Shown here piece by piece: positions 57,227 to 64,000 of a stretch of DNA of 64,000 nucleotides. Source of the DNA: Grimontia indica. GTDB taxonomy: Bacteria; Pseudomonadota; Gammaproteobacteria; Enterobacterales; Vibrionaceae. The translations under genes and the position numbers were made by a program. The notes under the pieces were generated by a model. It made no database searches, was not told where the DNA came from, and was given only the letters and a program-made list of their open reading frames with translations. Each line of letters starts with the position of its first letter. Within the stretch, counting starts at the first letter, position 1. The DNA is taken from positions 1 through 64,000 of the forward strand of contig NZ_ANFM02000052.1 of NCBI RefSeq assembly GCF_000333895.2, in the 5' to 3' direction.

Positions 57227-58240
57227 ATGGCCAGAACACTATCAATCAAGGATGCAATTAACGAAGCAATTGATCAGGAAATGTCCCGTGATCCTAACGT
57301 CATTATGATGGGCGAAGACATTGTCGGTGGTACCGGCGCACCGGGTGAAGACGATGCATGGGGTGGCGTACTTGGTGTCACCAAAGGGCTTTATGCCAAA
57401 CATCCTAACCAGATGATGGATACGCCTCTGTCGGAAAGTGCCTATGTGGGTGCTGCCATTGGCGCTGCTACCTGCGGGCTCCGTCCGATCGCAGAGCTGA
57501 TGTTTATCGATTTTATGGGCGTCTGCTTCGATCAGATTTTCAACCAAGCCGCCAAGTTCCGCTATATGTTTGGGGGGAAAGCGGAAACGCCAGTTGTTAT
57601 CCGCGCCATGTGCGGTGCTGGCTTCAGAGCCGCAGCACAACACAGCCAGATGCTCACGCCTCTTTTCACCCATATTCCAGGGCTAAAGGTGGTTTGCCCG
57701 TCAAACGCCTACGATGCCAAGGGACTGCTTATCCAGTCCATCCGAGACAATGACCCAGTTATCTTCCTCGAGCATAAAAATCTCTATGCCACCGAATCTG
57801 ATGTGCCGGAAGCCCCTTATGCTATTCCTTTTGGCGAAGCCAATGTACTTCGTGAAGGTAAAGACGTCACCCTAGTGTCTTATGGCCTGACCGTAACACG
57901 TGCAATGGAAGCGGCTGAGCAACTGGCGAAGCAAGGCGTGCAATGTGAGGTGATTGACTTACGCACCCTCTCCCCACTTGATATCGATACTGTGATGGAA
58001 AGCGTCGAAGAAACAGGTCGATTGGTGTGTATCGATGAAGCCAGCCCACGCTGCTCAATCGCTGCGGATGTTTCTGCACAGGTGGCTGAGTCAGCCTTCT
58101 CGTCACTAAAAGCACCGATTGCCATGGTGAACCCTCCCCATACGCCCGTGCCTTTCTCTCCATCGCTGGAAGACATCTATGTACCGACCGTTGACGACAT
58201 TGTCAGCGCAGTAAACCGAACGATGGGAGCGAATACATGA
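57227..58240 (+). CDS. acoB: Acetoin dehydrogenase E1 component, beta subunit
   Basis: The transketolase-fold beta subunit of the E1 heterotetramer. The 337-residue protein starts MARTLSIKDAINEAIDQEM. It carries MMGEDIVGGTGAPGEDDAWGGV, TPLSESAYVGAAIGAATCGLRPIAE and the C-terminal EVIDLRTLSPLDIDTV. GTG-ATG-ATG stand in a row; AAGGAG (57214-57219) favours the last. The acoC start overlaps its stop by 4 bp. Confidence 0.93.
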   Translation: MARTLSIKDAINEAIDQEMSRDPNVIMMGEDIVGGTGAPGEDDAWGGVLGVTKGLYAKHPNQMMDTPLSESAYVGAAIGAATCGLRPIAELMFIDFMGVCFDQIFNQAAKFRYMFGGKAETPVVIRAMCGAGFRAAAQHSQMLTPLFTHIPGLKVVCPSNAYDAKGLLIQSIRDNDPVIFLEHKNLYATESDVPEAPYAIPFGEANVLREGKDVTLVSYGLTVTRAMEAAEQLAKQGVQCEVIDLRTLSPLDIDTVMESVEETGRLVCIDEASPRCSIAADVSAQVAESAFSSLKAPIAMVNPPHTPVPFSPSLEDIYVPTVDDIVSAVNRTMGANT

Positions 58241-59340
58241 GTGAGAAAATCATACCTGTGGTAATGCCCAAATGGGGGCTTTCCATGAAGGAAGGCACCC
58301 TCACAGAATGGCATGTCGACGAAGGGGATACCATTGAAGTCGGTCAGGTGATCATGGATGTGGAAACCGACAAGATTGCCAGCGAGGTGGAAGCGCCGGA
58401 TGCCGGGCTCCTAAGACGCAAGGTCGCTGAGGAAGGTGACGTCTATTCGGTTCAGGCTCTGCTCGGTGTACTTGCGCCACCAGAGGTAACAGACGATGAA
58501 ATCGATGCCTATATCGCGGCCTTTGTTCAGCCCTCCTCCGAAGGAGGAGATGAGGAAGAAGCGGCCTCAGCCTATGCATTTATCGACACCGATGCAGGAC
58601 GCATTCGCTACAGTCATATGAATGCCGACGCCTCTGGAACACCTTATGTGCTGATACATGGCTTTGGCGGTGACTTGGATAACTGGTTGTTTAATTTGGA
58701 CGCCCTTGCCGAAAAAGCGCCTGTGTTGGCGCTTGATCTTCCAAACCATGGACAGTCCGCGATTTCAGCGGAATTGCAGTTTAGCAACCTCATCAATACT
58801 GTCGTGACGGTGATGGATAAGCTCGATATTGAGGGAGCCCATTTGGTCGGACATTCAATGGGCGGGCTTATCTGTGGTGAACTCGCAAGGCTTCACCCCG
58901 ATAAGGTCGTTTCGCTCACTTTGATTGGCAGCGCTGGCCTTGGGAAAGACATCAACAGCAACTACATCCGTGGCTTTGTCGATTCAGAAAGCCGGAAAAC
59001 CCTAAAACCTGTCTTGCAGCTGCTTTTTGCAGACAGCAGTTTGGTCACGCGTAATCTGGTCGATGATGTGCTCAAATACAAACGGCTCGATGGTGTAAAA
59101 GCTTCACTGGACGCGCTCGCCGATCAGCTTTTTGTGGATGGCACCCAAAGCGTTGCGCTGAACTTAGATGTGACTCCGTCACCGCTTGTGATTTGGGGCG
59201 AGTCGGATGCGGTAATCCCTGCTTCGCATGCTTCAAACACCAGCAATGCAGAAGTGCACGTTCTCGCAGGGGCTGGGCATATGGTGCAAATGGAGCAAGC
59301 GGCAGCAGTCAATGCCCTCATCCTTTCCCACACCCAATAA
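58237..59340 (+). CDS. acoC: Acetoin dehydrogenase E2 (lipoyl-alpha/beta-hydrolase type)
   Basis: Dihydrolipoamide acetyltransferase of the acetoin complex. The lipoyl domain spans about residues 1-80, with the lipoylated Lys in ETDKIAS (Lys46). The catalytic part is an alpha/beta-hydrolase fold (about 112-367) with nucleophile motif GHSMGG (Ser207), rather than the classical acyltransferase domain. A late Asp (SDAVIPA) and His (GAGHMVQME) complete the likely triad. This form is typical of aco operons. No E3 gene (acoL) follows, so Lpd from elsewhere must be used. Confidence 0.92.
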   Translation: MSEKIIPVVMPKWGLSMKEGTLTEWHVDEGDTIEVGQVIMDVETDKIASEVEAPDAGLLRRKVAEEGDVYSVQALLGVLAPPEVTDDEIDAYIAAFVQPSSEGGDEEEAASAYAFIDTDAGRIRYSHMNADASGTPYVLIHGFGGDLDNWLFNLDALAEKAPVLALDLPNHGQSAISAELQFSNLINTVVTVMDKLDIEGAHLVGHSMGGLICGELARLHPDKVVSLTLIGSAGLGKDINSNYIRGFVDSESRKTLKPVLQLLFADSSLVTRNLVDDVLKYKRLDGVKASLDALADQLFVDGTQSVALNLDVTPSPLVIWGESDAVIPASHASNTSNAEVHVLAGAGHMVQMEQAAAVNALILSHTQ

Positions 59341-59359
59341 CGCTTCGGTAACCACTAAA

Positions 59360-59383
59360 AAGGGATGCTGCTCTGCATCCCTT
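59360..59383 (-). terminator. Terminator after nudC, also at the end of the aco operon
   Basis: AAGGGATGC (59360-59368) and GCATCCCTT (59375-59383). On the minus strand it ends TTTTTAG, suiting nudC. On the plus strand the T run is poor. Confidence 0.7.
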
Positions 59384-59387
59384 CAGT

Positions 59388-60140
59388 CTATCCTTTGACG
59401 GCTTCAATTAAACGTCTGGCAATGGTGCCTTCCGGTGCCACCAGCGGCAGGTCATCGACATCAAACCACTGCGCGTCCGTGAGCTCTTCATAGTCTGGAT
59501 TAATCTCACCGCTCTCATAGTCTGCGACAAACCCCATCATCAGATTGGAAGGAAAAGCCCAAGGTTGACTGTCAAAGTAGCGGATGTTGCTGACGTCTAT
59601 TCCTGTTTCTTCCTTCACCTCACGGGCAACGCATTGCTCCAGCGTCTCTCCTGCTTCTACAAAGCCGGCAATCACTGTATACATACCGTTTTTATGGCGA
59701 GGATGATGAGCCAGCAGAATTTGACCGCCCTTTTTAACAGCCACAATCACACAGGGAGAAACCCGTGGGTAATGAACTGTCTCACAGGCATCGCATACCA
59801 TCGCAGGATGAGACGGCTCAAAACGGTTTTTACTGCCACAACGGCTACAAAACACCTGAGAATCACGCATGTAATCAATCTGAATAGCTCGCCCTGCGAG
59901 ATTGAACAATTCCCCGGGCAGGTGTAACAAAGATCGCAATCCACCCAACTCAGTTTCAGATGCATTATGTTGCTCATACGCATACACAACCTCATGCCCA
60001 TCAAAGTGTCCTATGGCGTAGCTTGCCTTAACCCAATTATCCAATTGATTTTTTGAGATAAGTGGCAGGTTGTGATCCGCCAACCAGAGTTGTCCTTTAG
60101 TTACACAACACAGATATACAAGATCTTTTTGATCAGACAT
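59388..60140 (-). CDS. nudC: NADH pyrophosphatase / RNA decapping hydrolase NudC
   Basis: Nudix hydrolase removing NAD caps from RNA and hydrolysing NADH. The 250-residue protein has a Zn ribbon (CSRCGSKN and CDAC, about residues 96-117). The Nudix box is GFVEAGETLEQCVAREVKEETGI (in part) and the NudC signature is SQPWAFPSNLM. A GTG at 60182 would lengthen the protein by 14 residues; I prefer MSDQKDL. It is divergent from rsd. Confidence 0.93.
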   Translation of the reverse strand: MSDQKDLVYLCCVTKGQLWLADHNLPLISKNQLDNWVKASYAIGHFDGHEVVYAYEQHNASETELGGLRSLLHLPGELFNLAGRAIQIDYMRDSQVFCSRCGSKNRFEPSHPAMVCDACETVHYPRVSPCVIVAVKKGGQILLAHHPRHKNGMYTVIAGFVEAGETLEQCVAREVKEETGIDVSNIRYFDSQPWAFPSNLMMGFVADYESGEINPDYEELTDAQWFDVDDLPLVAPEGTIARRLIEAVKG

Positions 60141-60282
60141 AACAACACTTCGATCCTTGCTTGGCCGGGCGATTTGAGGCACTCTAAAATCAGTAACCTG
60201 ATGTTAGACAATTGATGGCCTGATTGATATGGCTGTAATCCTATAAAAGCGCTCAGGTGCGCTGATCATGAGGAACGTGGTC

Positions 60283-60762
60283 ATGCTAAATAAACTCGAA
60301 AAAGCACAACAGCAGTGGGGCGGTTACAGTGATGTGATCGACTACTGGTTAACGTTAAGACAGGAACTGCTGGTTCAATACTGCAAAGTGGCAGGCCTTT
60401 CTGGCAACAATAAAAACTGTCTGCCAACCGAAGAAGAATTGAATCGCTTCTGTGAAGTTTTGGTGGACTATATCTCCGCTGGTCACTTCAAAATCTATGA
60501 CATGGTCATGGAGCGTTGGAAAGCCACTGGTTTCTCAACCAACGAAGAGATTGATGGTCTCTACTTACATATAGTAGAAACGACAGAGCCCCTTCTGAAC
60601 TTCAATGACAAGTACAGTGGATTTGTCTTAGATGACGACAATTTCGCGGGTTTTGACAACGACATCTCTACTGTTGGCGAAATCATGGAAATACGCTTCG
60701 AAAAAGAGGATATGCTGATCCAGCTGATTGCGGACAGCTTAGCAATTCCTCCCGGCGCTTAA
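60283..60762 (+). CDS. rsd: Anti-sigma-70 factor Rsd
   Basis: Binds free RpoD in stationary phase and also interacts with HPr. The 159-residue helical protein has the family core LEKAQQQWGGYSDVIDYWL and FNDKYSG. I chose MLNKLEKAQ, with GAGGA about 9 bp upstream; a start at 60268 overlaps it. It is adjacent to nudC as in E. coli. A terminator follows. Confidence 0.92.
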   Translation: MLNKLEKAQQQWGGYSDVIDYWLTLRQELLVQYCKVAGLSGNNKNCLPTEEELNRFCEVLVDYISAGHFKIYDMVMERWKATGFSTNEEIDGLYLHIVETTEPLLNFNDKYSGFVLDDDNFAGFDNDISTVGEIMEIRFEKEDMLIQLIADSLAIPPGA

Positions 60763-60776
60763 TATTTAACGTTTTC

Positions 60777-60815
60777 AGGCCTTCCGGTTGATGATATCCA
60801 TCAGCCGGCCTTTTA
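60777..60815 (+). terminator. Terminator of rsd
   Basis: An 8-bp stem GGTTGATG/CATCAGCC (with one G-U pair) is extended by GGCC on both sides (60778-60781 and 60807-60810), followed by TTTT. Confidence 0.6.
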
Positions 60816-60820
60816 GACCC

Positions 60821-60875
60821 CGCTTCTCGCTTCTCGCTTCTCGCTTCTCGCTTCTCGCTTCTCGCTTCTCGCTTC
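60821..60875. repeat. Heptamer tandem repeat (CGCTTCT), 7 full units
   Basis: Seven perfect copies of CGCTTCT (60821-60869) and a partial eighth (CGCTTC, 60870-60875). It lies between the rsd and rpoC terminators, in no gene. Such arrays vary in copy number between strains by slippage. Confidence 0.95.
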
Positions 60876-60912
60876 GCAAATAGTCTCTGACTTACTGAAA
60901 ATCACGCAATAA

Positions 60913-60938
60913 AAAAGGCATCCCGAAGGATGCCTTTT
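60913..60938 (-). terminator. Terminator of the rpoBC operon
   Basis: AAAAGGCATCC (60913-60923) and GGATGCCTTTT (60928-60938) with loop CGAA; the minus strand ends in T6 after the stem. It lies just after the rpoC stop. Confidence 0.88.
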
Positions 60939-60956
60939 ATCAGTCATGACGCGAGA

Positions 60957-63900
60957 TTAGTTCTCGTCGCTCAGACCTGCGTTCAGCAGTGCTGCCAGAT
61001 CCTGAGATGCTTGTTCAGCATCGATTTGCGGAGCTACTGGCTCTTCTACCACGTTGCGACGCGCTTGGCGTGACTTGTGGTAAGCAAAACCGGTACCCGC
61101 AGGGATCAGACGACCAACGATAACGTTCTCTTTCAGGCCGCGCAGTTCGTCGCGCTTGCCTGATACAGCTGCTTCGGTCAGTACGCGGGTCGTTTCCTGG
61201 AACGATGCCGCAGAGATGAACGATTCAGTTGCCAGAGACGCTTTGGTGATACCCAGCAGATCGCGCTCGAAGCTTGCAGGCTGTTTGCCTTCCGCTTCCA
61301 GCATACGATTCGCGATAGTGACGCGAGAGTATTCTACCTGCTCGCCTTCAAGGAACTCAGAGTCGCCTGAAGACAGGATAGTTACCTTGCGCAGCATCTG
61401 ACGAACGATAGTCTCGATGTGCTTGTCGTTAATCTTAACGCCCTGCAGACGGTAAACGTCTTGTACTTCGTTGGTGATGTACTCAGTTACCGCACGCACG
61501 CCACGAAGACGCAGAATATCGTGTGGAGATTCTGGACCATCGGCGATGACGTCACCTTTCTCAACCTTCTCACCTTCGAATACGTTCAGCTGACGCCACT
61601 TAGGAATCATCTCTTCGTATGGAGAACCGTCAGTTGGCGTGATGATCAGGCGACGTTTACCTTTGGTTTCTTTACCGAAGGAAACTGCACCCGTGATCTC
61701 TGCCAGAATTGCAGGCTCTTTAGGCTTACGAGCTTCGAACAGGTCCGCAACGCGTGGCAGACCACCGGTGATATCTTTCGTACCGCCAGATTCCTGAGGA
61801 ATACGAGACAGAGTATCACCCACACCTACGTTTGCACCGTCTTCCAGCTGGACAATTGCTTTACCAGGCAGGAAGTATTGTGCAGGCATGTCAGTACCAG
61901 GGATCATCACAGCGTTACCAGATGCATCAAGCAGTCGAACGGTAGGACGCATGTCTTTACCCGCTGACGTACGCTCTGCAGCGTCCAGAACAACCATTGA
62001 AGACAGACCAGTCAGTTCATCCGTTTGACGTTGAACGGTTACACCGTCAATCATGTCAACGAACTCGATACGACCTTCTACTTCAGTGATGATCGGCATG
62101 GTGTGCGGATCCCAGTTAGCCACGGTTTCGCCCGCGTTAACTGCATCGCCATCCAGCTTGCTCAGCACACAACCGTATGGCAGCTTGTAGCTTTCCTTGG
62201 TACGGCCGAACTCATCAACGATAGTCAGCTCAGATGCACGTGAAGTAATCACCAGCTTGCCAGCGTTGTTGGTAACGAACTTCGCATTGTGCAGGTGCAT
62301 AGAACCGTTGTTCTTCACCTGGATGCTGCTTTCTGCTGCCGCACGAGATGCCGCACCACCGATGTGGAACGTCCGCATCGTCAGCTGGGTACCTGGTTCA
62401 CCGATTGACTGTGCCGCGATAACACCAACAGACTCGCCGTGGTTAACCAAGTGACCACGAGCCAGGTCGCGACCGTAACAGTTTGCACAACAACCGAAGT
62501 CAGTTTCACAGGTTACGACAGAACGCACTTTCACCTGGTCAACAGAGTTTTGCTCCAGGATGTCACACCACTTCTCATCAAGCAGGGTGTTGCGTGGCGC
62601 CAGTACTTCGTCAGTACCAGGCTTGAGTACGTCTTCTGCAACCACACGGCCCAGAACACGCTCACGCAGTGCTTCTTTAACGTCACCACCTTCGATAACT
62701 GCCATCATGTTGATACCTTCTGAGGTACCACAATCAGTTTCAGTGACCACAACGTCTTGAGCTACGTCTACCAGACGACGAGTCAGGTAACCGGAGTTCG
62801 CAGTCTTCAGTGCGGTATCCGCAAGACCTTTACGTGCACCGTGCGTTGAGATGAAGTACTGAAGTACGTTCAGACCTTCACGGAAGTTTGCAGTGATTGG
62901 CGTTTCGATGATCGAGCCATCTGGTTTCGCCATCAGACCACGCATACCCGCCAACTGACGAATCTGTGCAGCAGAACCACGAGCACCTGAGTCGGCCATC
63001 ATGTATACGCTGTTGAACGACTTCTGCTCTTCTTCTTCACCATCACGGTTAATCACGGTGTCGAAAGACAGGTTATCCATCATCGCTTTAGCAACTTGTT
63101 CGTTCGCTGCAGCCCAGATATCGATAACTTTGTTGTAACGTTCGCCAGCAGTAACCAGACCAGACTGGAACTGCTCCTGGATCTCAGCAACTTCAGCTTC
63201 TGCCGCTTCGATCAGGTCGTATTTCGCCTGTGGGATAACCATGTCGTCGATACCAACAGATACACCAGACAGTGCCGCGTAAGCGAAACCGGTGTACATG
63301 ATTTGGTCAGCGAAGATAACGGTATCTTTCAGACCCAGTGCACGGTAACAGGTGTTCAGCAGAGCAGAGATTTGCTTCTTGCCCAGCGCCTGGTTAACGA
63401 TGCTGTATGGCAGGCCTTCAGGCACGATTTGCCACAGCATTGCACGACCAACAGTGGTGTCTACCAGCTCAATTTTCTCAGAGCGGTTACCCATTTCGTC
63501 GAACAGCACTTCTTTGATACGAACCTTAACGCGTGCGTGCAGTTCTGCGCTGCCAGTACGGTATGCTTTTTCAGCTTCCGCAGGGCCAGACAGGTAAAGT
63601 GCTTCACCTTTCGCGTTAACTTTCTCACGGGTCATGTAGTACAGACCCAATACAACGTCCTGAGAAGGTACGATGATTGGATCACCGGACGCAGGAGACA
63701 GGATGTTGTTGGTCGACATCATCAGAGCACGCGCTTCTAGCTGTGCTTCCAGTGTCAAAGGTACGTGAACAGCCATCTGGTCACCATCGAAGTCGGCGTT
63801 GTATGCCGCACAAACGAGTGGGTGCAGTTGGATTGCTTTACCTTCAATGAGCACTGGCTCAAACGCCTGGATACCCAGACGGTGAAGTGTCGGTGCACGG

Positions 63901-64000
63901 TTCAGCAGTACTGGGTGTTCACGGATAACTTCATCCAGAATATCCCAAACGACCGCTTCTTCGCGCTCTACCATCTTCTTAGCCGCTTTGATGGTGGTCG
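60957..64000 (-). CDS. rpoC: RNA polymerase beta' subunit, 3' part
   Basis: The C-terminal part of RpoC, about 1,013 codons of about 1,400. The reading frame continues out of the window at the right edge (frame [17 protein letters not shown]). The catalytic Mg motif NADFDGD is near the beginning of the fragment, preceded by [19 protein letters not shown]. Further on are the Zn-finger cysteines ([19 protein letters not shown]) and the trigger-loop area ([19 protein letters not shown]). The protein is intact to the stop, followed by a terminator. Confidence 0.98.
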   Translation of the reverse strand, partial: TTIKAAKKMVEREEAVVWDILDEVIREHPVLLNRAPTLHRLGIQAFEPVLIEGKAIQLHPLVCAAYNADFDGDQMAVHVPLTLEAQLEARALMMSTNNILSPASGDPIIVPSQDVVLGLYYMTREKVNAKGEALYLSGPAEAEKAYRTGSAELHARVKVRIKEVLFDEMGNRSEKIELVDTTVGRAMLWQIVPEGLPYSIVNQALGKKQISALLNTCYRALGLKDTVIFADQIMYTGFAYAALSGVSVGIDDMVIPQAKYDLIEAAEAEVAEIQEQFQSGLVTAGERYNKVIDIWAAANEQVAKAMMDNLSFDTVINRDGEEEEQKSFNSVYMMADSGARGSAAQIRQLAGMRGLMAKPDGSIIETPITANFREGLNVLQYFISTHGARKGLADTALKTANSGYLTRRLVDVAQDVVVTETDCGTSEGINMMAVIEGGDVKEALRERVLGRVVAEDVLKPGTDEVLAPRNTLLDEKWCDILEQNSVDQVKVRSVVTCETDFGCCANCYGRDLARGHLVNHGESVGVIAAQSIGEPGTQLTMRTFHIGGAASRAAAESSIQVKNNGSMHLHNAKFVTNNAGKLVITSRASELTIVDEFGRTKESYKLPYGCVLSKLDGDAVNAGETVANWDPHTMPIITEVEGRIEFVDMIDGVTVQRQTDELTGLSSMVVLDAAERTSAGKDMRPTVRLLDASGNAVMIPGTDMPAQYFLPGKAIVQLEDGANVGVGDTLSRIPQESGGTKDITGGLPRVADLFEARKPKEPAILAEITGAVSFGKETKGKRRLIITPTDGSPYEEMIPKWRQLNVFEGEKVEKGDVIADGPESPHDILRLRGVRAVTEYITNEVQDVYRLQGVKINDKHIETIVRQMLRKVTILSSGDSEFLEGEQVEYSRVTIANRMLEAEGKQPASFERDLLGITKASLATESFISAASFQETTRVLTEAAVSGKRDELRGLKENVIVGRLIPAGTGFAYHKSRQARRNVVEEPVAPQIDAEQASQDLAALLNAGLSDEN

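Noticed and set aside
60821-60875. Heptamer array as a CRISPR
   Set aside because: Units are directly adjacent with no spacers.
61419-63740. Several long plus-strand ORFs opposite rpoC
   Set aside because: They are frame shadows of rpoC, with compositions typical of antisense frames and no RBS.

Overview
The window is a chromosomal segment of a gammaproteobacterium, most likely Vibrionaceae. I infer this from gene order and protein sequence: groESL next to fxsA-aspA-dcuA-dsbD, a CrbS/CrbR acetate-switch neighbourhood, aroQ-accBC-yhdT-panF-prmA-dusB-fis, purHD, hupA, yjaG, hemE, nudC, rsd and rpoC. A Grimontia/Enterovibrio/Photobacterium-like genus is plausible but I cannot settle it. Almost every base is assigned to genes, and most of the layout is ordinary core genome.

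Layout. 0-0.6 kb: the 5' end, leader and promoter of an rRNA operon leaving the window to the left. 0.6-2.8 kb: groES-groEL with a heat-shock-type promoter. 2.9-9.7 kb: a MATE pump, a MarR regulator and a divergent homogentisate (tyrosine) degradation operon hmgA-fahA-maiA-acetoacetyl-CoA synthetase, lodged between groESL and fxsA. 9.7-15.6 kb: fxsA, aspA, dcuA, dsbD. 15.7-29.7 kb: an acetate-utilisation neighbourhood with the response regulator CrbR, a two-subunit Na+/solute symporter, the giant symporter-kinase CrbS, a CBS/cyclic-nucleotide-binding/nucleotidyltransferase protein, a DnaQ-like exonuclease and acs. 29.7-30.3 kb: cytochrome b561. 30.9-37.6 kb: aroQ-accB-accC-yhdT-panF-prmA-dusB-fis. 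37.7-49.6 kb: a glycosyltransferase, ppnP, tpx, zntR, purH-purD, a DUF1481 lipoprotein, hupA, a CNNM/CBS protein, yjaG, a hydroxyacid dehydrogenase, a UDG-family protein and hemE.

49.6-59.4 kb is the accessory highlight. It holds a periplasmic PQQ-dehydrogenase / cytochrome c / periplasmic-binding-protein triad and an acetoin dehydrogenase operon acoXABC, facing the same way, with an AcoR-like sigma-54 activator between them. Both operons have a -24/-12 promoter, an IHF-like site and a shared 14-bp upstream element that matches at 13 of 14 positions. The block sits between hemE and nudC, which are close neighbours in relatives. My reading is a single regulon that oxidises an alcohol (perhaps 2,3-butanediol) in the periplasm and cleaves the resulting acetoin in the cytoplasm. 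The dehydrogenase has an Asp two residues after the catalytic Asp, as in lanthanide-dependent enzymes, but lacks the usual vicinal cysteine pair.

59.4-64 kb: nudC, rsd, a seven-unit heptamer tandem repeat and the 3' part of rpoC. Smaller signals of interest are a duplicated intergenic element between the UDG gene and hemE, an orphan terminator suggesting a small RNA upstream of the PQQ operon, a long hairpin in the groES leader, and hairpins that may control DUF1481 and purH translation.
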